DNA from: Bacteroidota bacterium
Lineage (GTDB): Bacteria > Bacteroidota > Bacteroidia > Palsa-965
Direction: 5' to 3'
DNA: 64,000 nt
Assembly (NCBI GenBank): GCA_016194975.1
Contig: JACQAM010000003.1
Coordinates: forward strand, 124,001 to 188,000
This document shows positions 43,883 to 52,657 of this stretch, piece after piece. How positions within the stretch are numbered: the first letter of the stretch is position 1; each line of letters opens with the position of its first letter. The position numbers and the translations under genes were made by a program. The notes beneath the pieces are model-generated. The model did not search any database, was not told where the DNA came from, and saw nothing but the letters and a program-made list of their open reading frames with translations.

Positions 43883-46800
43883 TTATTTTCCGCCGCCCTT
43901 TTTGATATCTTTTTTCGGATGATCGGCCTGCGTGTCTATACGCGTAATGGTTTCTGCGAGTTGCATATCGTCATACCAGGTTTGCGAGCGGATCTCCTGG
44001 CCGGCCGGAGAATAAAATTTCCACACGCCAAAATTATCACCGAGGATATAATACTCCGTGTGCTCGAGTTGCCCGTTCTCATAATAATATTTCTGAACGC
44101 CATCGAGCTGATCGCAGAAGTAGTTGAGTTCTTTGTGGAGGTTTCCATTGGAATAATAGTATTTCTGTGAACCCACATAATCGTAATGATCATAATTCTC
44201 GTCGTCAGAAATTTTTCCATTCGGATAATACGTGACCACGTGGCCGGTTAATTTTCCATTGTCATATTTTCCGCAGATGGAAGTATCGCCATTCTGGTAG
44301 TAGCCGGTGAAATCGCCACTGCCATCTTTCAGTTTGATCATCGGGGCTAATAAATTTCCGTCCTTATCAGGATAAGAATAGCCGAGTACATTTCCATCTT
44401 TGTAATACCTCGCATATTGCAGCGAACCGTTGTCGGAATAATATTCCAGTTCACCATTCACATTTCCCATTTCCCAGGTTCCCTGTTTGAAGATCTGCCC
44501 GTTCTCGTGATAATATTTCTGCATGCCATTGAGATCGCCGTCGTAATAATTTTCTTCCCATCGTTTGTTTCCATTCTCCCACCATGCATTGCTACTGCCA
44601 TTGCGATTGTCGTAATCCATATTTGTTTCGAGGAAAGGTTTTCCGGTGACCGGGTAAAATTCCTTGCGAACGCCGAACTGAACACCATTGATATAATTTG
44701 AAAGGATCAGGTCCTGCCCGTCAAAAGCGTACTTGTGTAATTCTCCTTCGCGGTAACCGTCCTTATAATTCGTGACCACAAAATCTTTTCCGCCCGGGTA
44801 AGGGAAATCGAATTTGCCTGTACCATTATCAGATTCCCATTTATAAATCACAGCGCCGGTAGAATCGAAACGCGTGCGTGACCAGAGAAAAGTTTCCTTG
44901 ATAAAATCTTCTTCATTCTTTCTTCCTTTTTTATCGAAGAAGATCTGCAGTCCGTGTTCACTTCCATTGATGTAATATTTATGCGAATTGAATCCTCCGC
45001 GCTCATTGTAATAATACCAGTCGCCGGCTTTTTCTCCGCCGGAATAATTTCCTTCCGATTCGAGTTTTCCATTGGAGTACCAGGATTTGTAATACCCATC
45101 CTGCGAATCGTAGAAATAATCGGATTCTTCTTTTTCAGTTCCATTCGGGAAATATTCTTTACGTGTGCCGCTCAGAAAACCATAACGATAATGTTCTTTC
45201 GCCCTGAGCCATCCGCCATTGGCAGAATAAATTTTCCAGTCGCCATCGCGGTGCCCGTCCACGTAATCTCCTTCTCCCGACACAGCACCATTCGGAAAAT
45301 ATTCTTTCACCGTGGTGGTTTCCTTCATCTCGTATTCTGCAATGGTTCCTCCAGATTTGTCGAAGTAAGTGACCGTTTTCAGTGTGCCGGAAGAATACAG
45401 ATCGGTCTCATAGAGGACGCCGTCGGTGTCAAATTGATTTACTTTCCCATTGTATTTTCCGCTCTTGTAAGTTGCGTCGGCAGAAACTTTTCCATTGCGG
45501 TAATATTCTTTCCATACACCTTCTCGGTTGCCGGCTTCCTTGAACATTCCCTCGCGCTGAATGTTCCCATTCTCAAAATAAATTTTCCATTCGTCAATGG
45601 CATCATCATTCTTGTAATCGCCTTCGCTTTTTGTTTTTCCATTGGAGAAATACTCCGTAGCGGTTCCGTTTCGCTTGCCCATGAGGTAATTTGTTTTCGA
45701 AGAAATTTTTCCGTCGAGCGTATAGAGATCGAATTCGCCAGTGAGATTTCCCGCTTTATAGTGCATAGAAGCGCGCACCGCTCCATTGCTGAAATAAGTG
45801 AACGCGTCTCCTTCGAAAACACCTTTGTTCATGCTTGCTTTTTCTTTTATTCCACCGTGGATCGCGTAAGTCGTGTATTCTCCATCGACCATATCCTTCG
45901 TGTACGTGCACTTGAATGCGAGCAATCCATTTTCATGGTACTGTTCGCTGGGCCCTTCCTTCAAGCCATTCACATACGTTGCTTTTTCCATGAGTTGCCC
46001 GTTTCGATAATACGTATTCCATTCTCCTTCTCTATTGCCCTGCGCGTTGTAACTTCCTTTTGAAAAAACAGCTCCGCATTTTTCCCAGAAGAAAATCCAT
46101 TCGCCTACCGGATTATCTTTCGCATCGGAATGGCCGACTCCTCCAATGGAATAATCATCATTGAACGTATAATCGGGATTCGTTTTATCGCTGAGCAGGT
46201 CGACCACAGGATGTTTCATATTCTGCTTGAGATATTTTACCGCCCACTTGGAGAATTCAGTGATCTTCTTTTTGTTCTTCTTGAATGATTTCATCACCGT
46301 CGTATTGTTCGATGCAACAGGAGCAAGCGATAAAGTAATGAACGGCGTAAAATAATTCTGCGCCTGCAGGGCATTAAAGAACGGAACATAATTTTCCATC
46401 CACCAGTTGCCGGTTCCGTCTTTATATTTCAATTGTTCAAAAAGCATTTGCATCTGCTTCACTAATTTCAAATTGATCTTCGTTTTATTCTTGTACGATT
46501 TATCGTACGCTTTTCCGGAAGCGATCATGTCATTGATGTCGCTGAAACAATCGTCGCCTGCTTCACTGATGCTGAGTTTCAGATCCGGGTCGGGCTGATA
46601 ATCTCCCGTGGTCATATCTTCGAGTGAAGAAACCACTTTCTGCGAACGTTCCGATTGGGCATCGAGCAACAGGTAAAATTCATAGGAAAGAATTGCAGGG
46701 ATCATTCGCCCCTGTTCAGAACATGTTTTTCCCAACATGAAATGACTGTCGGCGTGAAAAGGATTCAACTTCACCGCATCCTGAAAACATTCCTGTGCTT

Positions 46801-47251
46801 CTTTATACTTATTCATTTTCACATAAGCCATTCCCTTGGTGTAATGAAAAAGATAATAGTAGGGATAAAGTTTAATTGCACGATCGAGTACATGAAAAGC
46901 AGAATCATATTTACCCATTTCCTTCAGCGAATTTCCGAGGAGATTATAAAAATCGGGATCATATTCCGTATGAAGATCGAGTCCGTATTTACAGGTGTAT
47001 GCGCACAAACTATCTTCCTTATCGGCGCTGTAAGCGAGTGCAAGATCACGCGAGACCTCGGCATAATTCGTATCGTTCGCGCCGACTTTCTTATAAACTT
47101 CTTCTGCTTTGGAATAACTTCCGAGCGCATAATCGAGCGCACCTTCGAAGAGGATCGTACCGGAATTGACAAGTTCTACATCCATTTGCGCATGGATCTT
47201 TCCGGTGAAAAGCAATAAAACAGCAGGAAGCAGGAGATGAATTTTTTTCAT
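43883..47251 (-). CDS. Giant secreted TPR and MORN-repeat protein
   Basis: A 1122-residue protein with a signal peptide (MKKIHLLLPAVLLLFTGKIHAQ), N-terminal tetratricopeptide repeats (about residues 30-205, for example YPYYYLFHYTKGMAYVKMNKYKEAQECF), and about 29-30 MORN_2/YwqK-like repeats of 23-24 residues (consensus Y..NG....G.Y..G...G.W..YY.NG) from about residue 395 to the end. This repeat class is annotated as YwqK-family antitoxin-like but is also common in Bacteroidota exported proteins with no toxin. No toxin is nearby here. The tail is Lys-rich. A TATTTTTG box lies upstream at 47277-47284. Confidence 0.82.
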   Translation of the reverse strand: MKKIHLLLPAVLLLFTGKIHAQMDVELVNSGTILFEGALDYALGSYSKAEEVYKKVGANDTNYAEVSRDLALAYSADKEDSLCAYTCKYGLDLHTEYDPDFYNLLGNSLKEMGKYDSAFHVLDRAIKLYPYYYLFHYTKGMAYVKMNKYKEAQECFQDAVKLNPFHADSHFMLGKTCSEQGRMIPAILSYEFYLLLDAQSERSQKVVSSLEDMTTGDYQPDPDLKLSISEAGDDCFSDINDMIASGKAYDKSYKNKTKINLKLVKQMQMLFEQLKYKDGTGNWWMENYVPFFNALQAQNYFTPFITLSLAPVASNNTTVMKSFKKNKKKITEFSKWAVKYLKQNMKHPVVDLLSDKTNPDYTFNDDYSIGGVGHSDAKDNPVGEWIFFWEKCGAVFSKGSYNAQGNREGEWNTYYRNGQLMEKATYVNGLKEGPSEQYHENGLLAFKCTYTKDMVDGEYTTYAIHGGIKEKASMNKGVFEGDAFTYFSNGAVRASMHYKAGNLTGEFDLYTLDGKISSKTNYLMGKRNGTATEYFSNGKTKSEGDYKNDDAIDEWKIYFENGNIQREGMFKEAGNREGVWKEYYRNGKVSADATYKSGKYNGKVNQFDTDGVLYETDLYSSGTLKTVTYFDKSGGTIAEYEMKETTTVKEYFPNGAVSGEGDYVDGHRDGDWKIYSANGGWLRAKEHYRYGFLSGTRKEYFPNGTEKEESDYFYDSQDGYYKSWYSNGKLESEGNYSGGEKAGDWYYYNERGGFNSHKYYINGSEHGLQIFFDKKGRKNEEDFIKETFLWSRTRFDSTGAVIYKWESDNGTGKFDFPYPGGKDFVVTNYKDGYREGELHKYAFDGQDLILSNYINGVQFGVRKEFYPVTGKPFLETNMDYDNRNGSSNAWWENGNKRWEENYYDGDLNGMQKYYHENGQIFKQGTWEMGNVNGELEYYSDNGSLQYARYYKDGNVLGYSYPDKDGNLLAPMIKLKDGSGDFTGYYQNGDTSICGKYDNGKLTGHVVTYYPNGKISDDENYDHYDYVGSQKYYYSNGNLHKELNYFCDQLDGVQKYYYENGQLEHTEYYILGDNFGVWKFYSPAGQEIRSQTWYDDMQLAETITRIDTQADHPKKDIKKGGGK

Positions 47252-47276
47252 AAATACTTTTTTGTGAGGGTTAAAA

Positions 47277-47284
47277 CAAAAATA
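47277..47284 (-). promoter_or_regulatory. Putative -7 box TATTTTTG upstream of the MORN gene
   Basis: On the minus strand TATTTTTG is an exact TAnnTTTG match, 25 nt before the start codon. No -33 TTG is visible. Confidence 0.4.
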
Positions 47285-47383
47285 GGGAAAAAGATTGGTT
47301 ATGGGTTGCGGGTTATGAGTTATGAGAATTTAATCTGTGGCAATATTAATCCGGTCGCCAATGATAACTCCTTCAGGATAAAA

Positions 47384-47866
47384 TCACGGTTTTTCATTGT
47401 ACACCTTTTCTTTCAGCAACAGGATCGTTTGTTTTCGCTCTGCAGAAAAAGTGGCGGTGTCAGTTTTATCGGCGAATTCATAAAGGCACAACGCTTTCCT
47501 GAAACGGTCTTTCTCCAATGACAACGGGTGAACTCCAAGAATATTTCCTTCCGTCATCAGCGCTTTCGCAAGAATTTCCAGCTGCGAAACAGAAAGTTTT
47601 TTTTCGTTCACCAGCAACTCCAGAAATTCTTTTTCACTCATCGACAAAAAATCTCCGGAGTTCAGTCCGTACCACGTACTGTAAGCTTTCCGCAATTCTT
47701 CCAGCGCTTCACTGTCTCTTCCGGAATCTTTCAAACCAATGGAAACTGCGATCGCTCTTGCAAATTCTTCGATCATTTTCAGAATGTAATCGCGACGGTA
47801 CATGTTGGTTGCTTGTGTTTGTTGTGTTGCTTTTGTTTGTTGGGATTTGTTGTTTGGAATTTTCAT
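47384..47866 (-). CDS. DUF6483-like soluble protein
   Basis: A 160-residue soluble, mostly helical protein. After a Thr/Gln-rich N-terminus (NKSQQTKATQQTQATN) the core MYRRDYILKMIEEFARAIAV resembles DUF6483-type proteins. The start overlaps the end of the upstream gene by 4 nt (ATGA), so it is translationally coupled and the low-complexity N-terminus is probably real. Function unknown. Confidence 0.7.
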   Translation of the reverse strand: MKIPNNKSQQTKATQQTQATNMYRRDYILKMIEEFARAIAVSIGLKDSGRDSEALEELRKAYSTWYGLNSGDFLSMSEKEFLELLVNEKKLSVSQLEILAKALMTEGNILGVHPLSLEKDRFRKALCLYEFADKTDTATFSAERKQTILLLKEKVYNEKP

Positions 47867-48402
47867 TCACGAACCGGGTAAGGGTGCCAGAATTTTTTAT
47901 TGGGTTTGTGAAAAGGATAATTGAATTCCACTTCCAACCGTGATCCTTTCACACCGACGGGATCAATATTCTGCATTGGAAAAACATATTCCCCGCTCAC
48001 AAAAATATATCCGCAAATACTCAAACCTATCGCGGGCACGAACGCATACGTGATGTTGGTTCCGGAAATAAAAACCGCAGCTTTCGCGCGCACGCCTGCA
48101 ATCAGGAAATGAAAAGAAGCATCGGCATAATATTCCTGGATCATTTTCGGAGCGCCTATCCTGTACTCCGCTCCTATTCCGAATATCCTTGAAGCGATCG
48201 TCATGTCGGCTGAAGTATCACTTGCCTGTTTGAAACGCTGAAAATATATTGGAGCAATGCCAATGGAACTCCAGTGGCCATCGTAGTTGTAGCTTGCACG
48301 AAGCCCGAAATTGCCGGTGTGTTTCCAGAATTGAGCGCATAAATTGCAGGAGAAAAATATTATTGCTGCTGAGAGAAAAATCCTCCGGAAAATAATTTGC
48401 AT
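47863..48402 (-). CDS. Outer-membrane-like protein of unknown function
   Basis: A 179-residue protein with an N-terminal signal (IFLSAAIIFFSCNLCAQ) and alternating aromatic strands (FGLRASYNYDGHWSSIGIAPIYF; YVFPMQNIDPVGV), as expected of a small outer-membrane beta-barrel. It ends in a 4-nt overlap with the DUF6483-like gene. No family was recognised. Confidence 0.68.
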   Translation of the reverse strand: MQIIFRRIFLSAAIIFFSCNLCAQFWKHTGNFGLRASYNYDGHWSSIGIAPIYFQRFKQASDTSADMTIASRIFGIGAEYRIGAPKMIQEYYADASFHFLIAGVRAKAAVFISGTNITYAFVPAIGLSICGYIFVSGEYVFPMQNIDPVGVKGSRLEVEFNYPFHKPNKKFWHPYPVRE

Positions 48403-48492
48403 GTGCCTGGTTATGGGTATTGAGTCATGGGTTATGCGTATTGAGAAATTTTTTTCGACTACTTTCTGCCACTGACAACTGCCACTGCTTAC

Positions 48493-50391
48493 TCAAATCC
48501 TCTCCGCACTTCGTTTGATAAAATTCGTCAGCTCTTCTCCCTTTAGTAATCCTTGCGCGAGCAAAGCAAGATCGGTTGCCTGTTTTACAATTTCCTTTTT
48601 TTTCACTTCATCTTTTTCATTGAGAATTTTTGAAGCGAGTGGATGATTGGCATTCACCACAAGATTATGCATGTCGGGAAAGTTGCCGAACATATTCCTG
48701 CTCCCGCCCGAGAGCGCGCTCATGTCCTTCATGCGGCGCATGAATTCAGGTCGCGTAACGAGCATGGGTGCGTCTGTGTCCAGAAGACTTTCGAATGTGA
48801 CGTTGAATTTTTCTTTTGGCATCACCGCTTCGATCACGTTTTTTATTTCTTCCTGTTCTTTGTCGGAAAGTTTCGAAGGAAGATCGTCCGATTTTTTAAT
48901 GAGCCGGTCCACCGTGTCACTGTCCACGCGCACGAAAGAAACTTTTTCCATTTTCGATTCGACGTGATTGATGAAATGCGCGTCGATCATGCTGTCGAGA
49001 ATGAGCACATCGTATCCTCTTGATCCCGCCGCGTCAATAAAACTGTGTTGCTCATCGGCATTCGATGCATAGAGGAAAACCTGTTTGCCGTCTTTATCGG
49101 TTTGCGTGGCAGAAATTTTTTCACGGTATTCCTCCAGCGTAAAACATTTTCCTTCTGTATTTTTCAGCAATGCGAATTTCAATGCTTTCTCGTAGAATTT
49201 TTCATCGCTGATCATTCCGTATTGAACGAAAATGCGGATGTCTTCCCATTTCGTTTCAAAATCCGTTCTGTCTTTTTTGAAAAGTTCTTCCAGTTTATCC
49301 GCTACTTTTTTTGTGATGTGTGAAGAAATTTTCTTCACGTTCGAATCGCTTTGAAGATAAGAGCGGGAAACGTTGAGCGGAATATCGGGCGAATCGATGA
49401 CGCCGCGGAGCAGCGTAAGAAAATCGGGAACGATCTCGCCCACATTATCCGTTACAAAAACCTGATTGCTGTAGAGTTGAATTTTTTCTTTCTGAACTTC
49501 GAAACTCTTTTTGATTTTTGGAAAATAAAGTACGCCTGTGAGATGAAAAGGATAATCTACATTGAGATGGATCCAGAAAAGCGGTTCTTCAAAATTCATC
49601 GGGTACAATTCGCGATAGAATTTTTTATAATCATCGTCGGTAAGTTCAGCAGGTTTTTTAGTCCACGCCGGATTCGGATTATTGATCACGGCAGGAACCG
49701 TTTCTTTTTCCGCTGGTTTTAGTTCTTTCCCGTCCTTATCCTTTTCAGCAGGAACAATTTCAATTTCATGCGTTCCGAAACGGATTTCCACCGGAAGAAA
49801 CCGGCAATACTTTGTGAGAATTTCTTCAATGCGGTTCTCTTCGAGAAATTCCGCTGAATCATCAGCAATATGCAGGATCACATCGGTTCCTCTCCCGGAT
49901 CTTTCCGAAGGTTCTATCGTGTAATTAGGGCTTCCATCGCAACTCCATTTCACGGCAGAAGAATCGTCTTTATAACTTTTTGTAACGAGTTCGACTTTCG
50001 CCGCCACCATGAATGCCGAATAAAATCCGAGGCCGAAGTGCCCGATGATTCCCTGCACCGCATCGGTTTTGTCTTTGTATTTCTGCACAAATTCTTCGGC
50101 GCCGGAAAATGCAACCTGTGTGATGTATTTTTCCACCTCTTCTTCTGTCATCCCGATTCCGTTATCCGAAACCGTGATCGTTTTATTTTCTTTATCAATG
50201 TTAATGGTAACTGCAAGCGATCCTAATTCGCCGGCGAATTCCCCGAGTGAATTCAGCGCTTTCAGTTTTTTCGAAGCATCAACGGCATTCGAAACCAATT
50301 CTCTCATAAAAATTTCGTGGTCGGAGTAGAGGAATTTCTTGATGATCGGAAAAATATTTTCCGTTTGTACGTTGATGGTTCCTGTTGACAT
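48493..50391 (-). CDS. htpG: Molecular chaperone HtpG (Hsp90)
   Basis: A 632-residue Hsp90. The GHKL ATPase motifs are clear: RELVSNAVDASKK, TVSDNGIGMT, GHFGLGFYSAFMVA. The middle domain has NVSRSYLQ, and the C-terminal dimerisation domain is present. Length matches bacterial HtpG. The gene is isolated on the minus strand, divergent from the Hyf-like operon, with a 271-bp interval that shows no further convincing gene. Confidence 0.97.
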   Translation of the reverse strand: MSTGTINVQTENIFPIIKKFLYSDHEIFMRELVSNAVDASKKLKALNSLGEFAGELGSLAVTINIDKENKTITVSDNGIGMTEEEVEKYITQVAFSGAEEFVQKYKDKTDAVQGIIGHFGLGFYSAFMVAAKVELVTKSYKDDSSAVKWSCDGSPNYTIEPSERSGRGTDVILHIADDSAEFLEENRIEEILTKYCRFLPVEIRFGTHEIEIVPAEKDKDGKELKPAEKETVPAVINNPNPAWTKKPAELTDDDYKKFYRELYPMNFEEPLFWIHLNVDYPFHLTGVLYFPKIKKSFEVQKEKIQLYSNQVFVTDNVGEIVPDFLTLLRGVIDSPDIPLNVSRSYLQSDSNVKKISSHITKKVADKLEELFKKDRTDFETKWEDIRIFVQYGMISDEKFYEKALKFALLKNTEGKCFTLEEYREKISATQTDKDGKQVFLYASNADEQHSFIDAAGSRGYDVLILDSMIDAHFINHVESKMEKVSFVRVDSDTVDRLIKKSDDLPSKLSDKEQEEIKNVIEAVMPKEKFNVTFESLLDTDAPMLVTRPEFMRRMKDMSALSGGSRNMFGNFPDMHNLVVNANHPLASKILNEKDEVKKKEIVKQATDLALLAQGLLKGEELTNFIKRSAERI

Positions 50392-50662
50392 GGTGTTTTG
50401 TGTTTACTGTTTCCGGTTTTCAGTTGTGATAATTCATTGTTGATCACAACATGCAGAATTGAGTTATTGCAAGATCAAAGGTAATGCCAATAGGAAAACG
50501 GTGACACATTGACAGCGTAAATTGCTTTATCAACCATATACAGTTCCTAATTTTCTGCGAATTTGTCTCTGACAAATAATTTTCGCCTGTACATTCGCTT
50601 GTTTTAATTCCACATCCATCCATACTTAATGTCAACAGAAAAACTCCGGTAAAATATTTTGT

Positions 50663-52657
50663 GTGGAAAACTTTCAATTTATTTCCTGGTCATTGATCTT
50701 TTGCGGAGCGGGAATCGTGCTGATCCCGTTCCTTCCCGCAGCTTATCGCTCTGTTGCAGGTTTTGTGCTGGTACTTCTGAATGCAGTGGTAACCTCTGTT
50801 CCTGCCATACATGCATTGGCCGGTAAACCTTTGGAAATTCACCTTTATGGAATTTCTTTTTTCAGTGATGTTCCGCTTAGGATCGACGGGCTTTCCGCCT
50901 GGTTCATGCTCATTATTAATTTCACTTGCGTGAATGGTGCATTGTACGGAATCGGTTACATGAAACCTTATAAAGATCAAAAAGCAAATATTTCTTTACA
51001 CTGGATATTATTTGTGTTGTTCCAGGTTTCCATGCTATGGGTTTGCATGCTGCAGCACGGACTTGCTTTTTTAATTGCGTGGGAGATCATGTCGCTGACT
51101 TCCTTGCTGCTGATCCTGTTTGAACACGAGCGTTATCAAACTATTAAAGCAGGTGTAAATTATTTTGTGCAGATGCATCTTGCAGTGGTGTTTCTTTCCA
51201 TCGCCTTCATCTGGATTTATTTTTCAGAAGGATCTTTTGATTTTAATTCCGTCGCCTCATTTTTTCATCATCACCGTGCAGGATGGTTGTGTGTACTTTT
51301 TTTTCTCGGGTTCGGCATCAAAGCAGGATTTGTTCCCTTACACACCTGGCTGCCGCACGCGCACCCTGCAGCGCCCTCGCACATATCGGGCGTGATGTCG
51401 GGAGTCATTGTCAAGATGGGCATTTATGGTTTGCTTCGAATGAGCGCCTATCTATGTTCCGATTTGCTGAGAGCCGGAGAAATTATCCTCGTGTTATCTG
51501 TACTCACTGCTTTTTACGGGATTCTCAATGCCGCTGTACATTCCGATTTCAAACGCATGCTTGCTTTCTGCACAATAGAAAATATCGGGATCATTGGTAC
51601 GGGCATCGGACTTGGATTGATCGGGAAAGGAAGCGGGAATAATTTTATCATGTATATCGGATTTGCCGGCGCTTTGCTTCATACGCTGAATCATTCACTT
51701 TATAAATCGCTGCTGTTTTTCGCGGCAGGAAATATTTATCGTCAAACGAACACGAGAAACATGGAGCAACTGGGCGGTCTGATAAAAAAAATGCCTTCCA
51801 CTGCTTTTTTCTTTCTCGTGGGAGCGCTCGCCATCTGCGGGCTTCCACCGTTGAATGGATTTATTTCTGAATTCCTTATTTATTCCGGGTTGATCGAGGG
51901 AATCAAATCCGATAATATTCAATTCAGTTCGCTCATGATCCTTAGCATATCGGGACTTGCGATCGTTGGAGGAATTTCCCTGCTCACCTTTACAAAAACA
52001 TTCGGAACAATATTTCTCGGTTCGCCACGTACGGAATTACAACATGAGCCGGAAGAAGTTTCTTTTATCATGCGTTTGCCGCTCTATCTTATTTTTTCGG
52101 TCATGCTTTTCATCGGAATTTTTCCGGGTATTGTTCTGCACTCGGTAACTTCAATCGTGAGCGTATTTGATCCTGCTTTTTCCCCGGGGAATTTTGTTTC
52201 GCTTTCCCTGCAAACGATGACCATGGTCGGAAAAGTTTCGTTGATCATGGCAGGAATTGTATTCCTGATTTTCCTGGCGAGAAAAAATATTACTGCACGC
52301 AGAATATCCTCTTATTATAACACGTGGGGTTGCGGATATGTTGCACAAAACAGGAGAATGCAATACACGGGCAAATCATTTTCCAAATCGCTGGCAAAAC
52401 TTCTGAGTTTCATTACTTCGGAAAAAAAGAAATATGCCGAAATGGATGCACAGACTGTTTTCCCCGGAAAAAGAAAATTCACTTCGCACTACATCGAATT
52501 TTTTGAGGCCAATATTATTCACAAAGCAAACAACCGCATCATCGGTTTCTTCAACTATTTCGCGTTCATCCATAATGGAAAAATTCAGACGTACGTGCTT
52601 TACGGATTTTTCTTTATTGTGGCGCTGATCGCAGCAACATTCTTTAACTGGTTATAA
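50663..52657 (+). CDS. Hyf-like operon: HyfB-type proton-translocating subunit (copy 1)
   Basis: A 664-residue polytopic protein related to HyfB/HycC/NuoL. The conserved pump residues are present: the TM5-type Glu in AWEIMSLTSLLLILFEHE, the TM7-type Lys in GFGIKAGFVPLHTWLPHAHP, and the TM8-type Lys in LNHSLYKSLLFF. It starts the seven-gene operon at GTG 50663 and ends exactly next to copy 2 (0 nt gap). It should translocate protons or sodium. No Na+/H+ antiporter label is given because the redox arm is unusual. Confidence 0.9.
   Translation: MENFQFISWSLIFCGAGIVLIPFLPAAYRSVAGFVLVLLNAVVTSVPAIHALAGKPLEIHLYGISFFSDVPLRIDGLSAWFMLIINFTCVNGALYGIGYMKPYKDQKANISLHWILFVLFQVSMLWVCMLQHGLAFLIAWEIMSLTSLLLILFEHERYQTIKAGVNYFVQMHLAVVFLSIAFIWIYFSEGSFDFNSVASFFHHHRAGWLCVLFFLGFGIKAGFVPLHTWLPHAHPAAPSHISGVMSGVIVKMGIYGLLRMSAYLCSDLLRAGEIILVLSVLTAFYGILNAAVHSDFKRMLAFCTIENIGIIGTGIGLGLIGKGSGNNFIMYIGFAGALLHTLNHSLYKSLLFFAAGNIYRQTNTRNMEQLGGLIKKMPSTAFFFLVGALAICGLPPLNGFISEFLIYSGLIEGIKSDNIQFSSLMILSISGLAIVGGISLLTFTKTFGTIFLGSPRTELQHEPEEVSFIMRLPLYLIFSVMLFIGIFPGIVLHSVTSIVSVFDPAFSPGNFVSLSLQTMTMVGKVSLIMAGIVFLIFLARKNITARRISSYYNTWGCGYVAQNRRMQYTGKSFSKSLAKLLSFITSEKKKYAEMDAQTVFPGKRKFTSHYIEFFEANIIHKANNRIIGFFNYFAFIHNGKIQTYVLYGFFFIVALIAATFFNWL

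Noticed and set aside
43883-47251. YwqK toxin-antitoxin assignment
   Set aside because: It is exported and no toxin gene lies nearby; repeat similarity alone does not support the function.
50444-50677. Minus-strand 77-residue frame with a lipobox-like SMDGC
   Set aside because: It lies in the htpG/Hyf-like intergenic region, overlaps the start of the Hyf-like operon by 15 nt, and shows no family or codon support.
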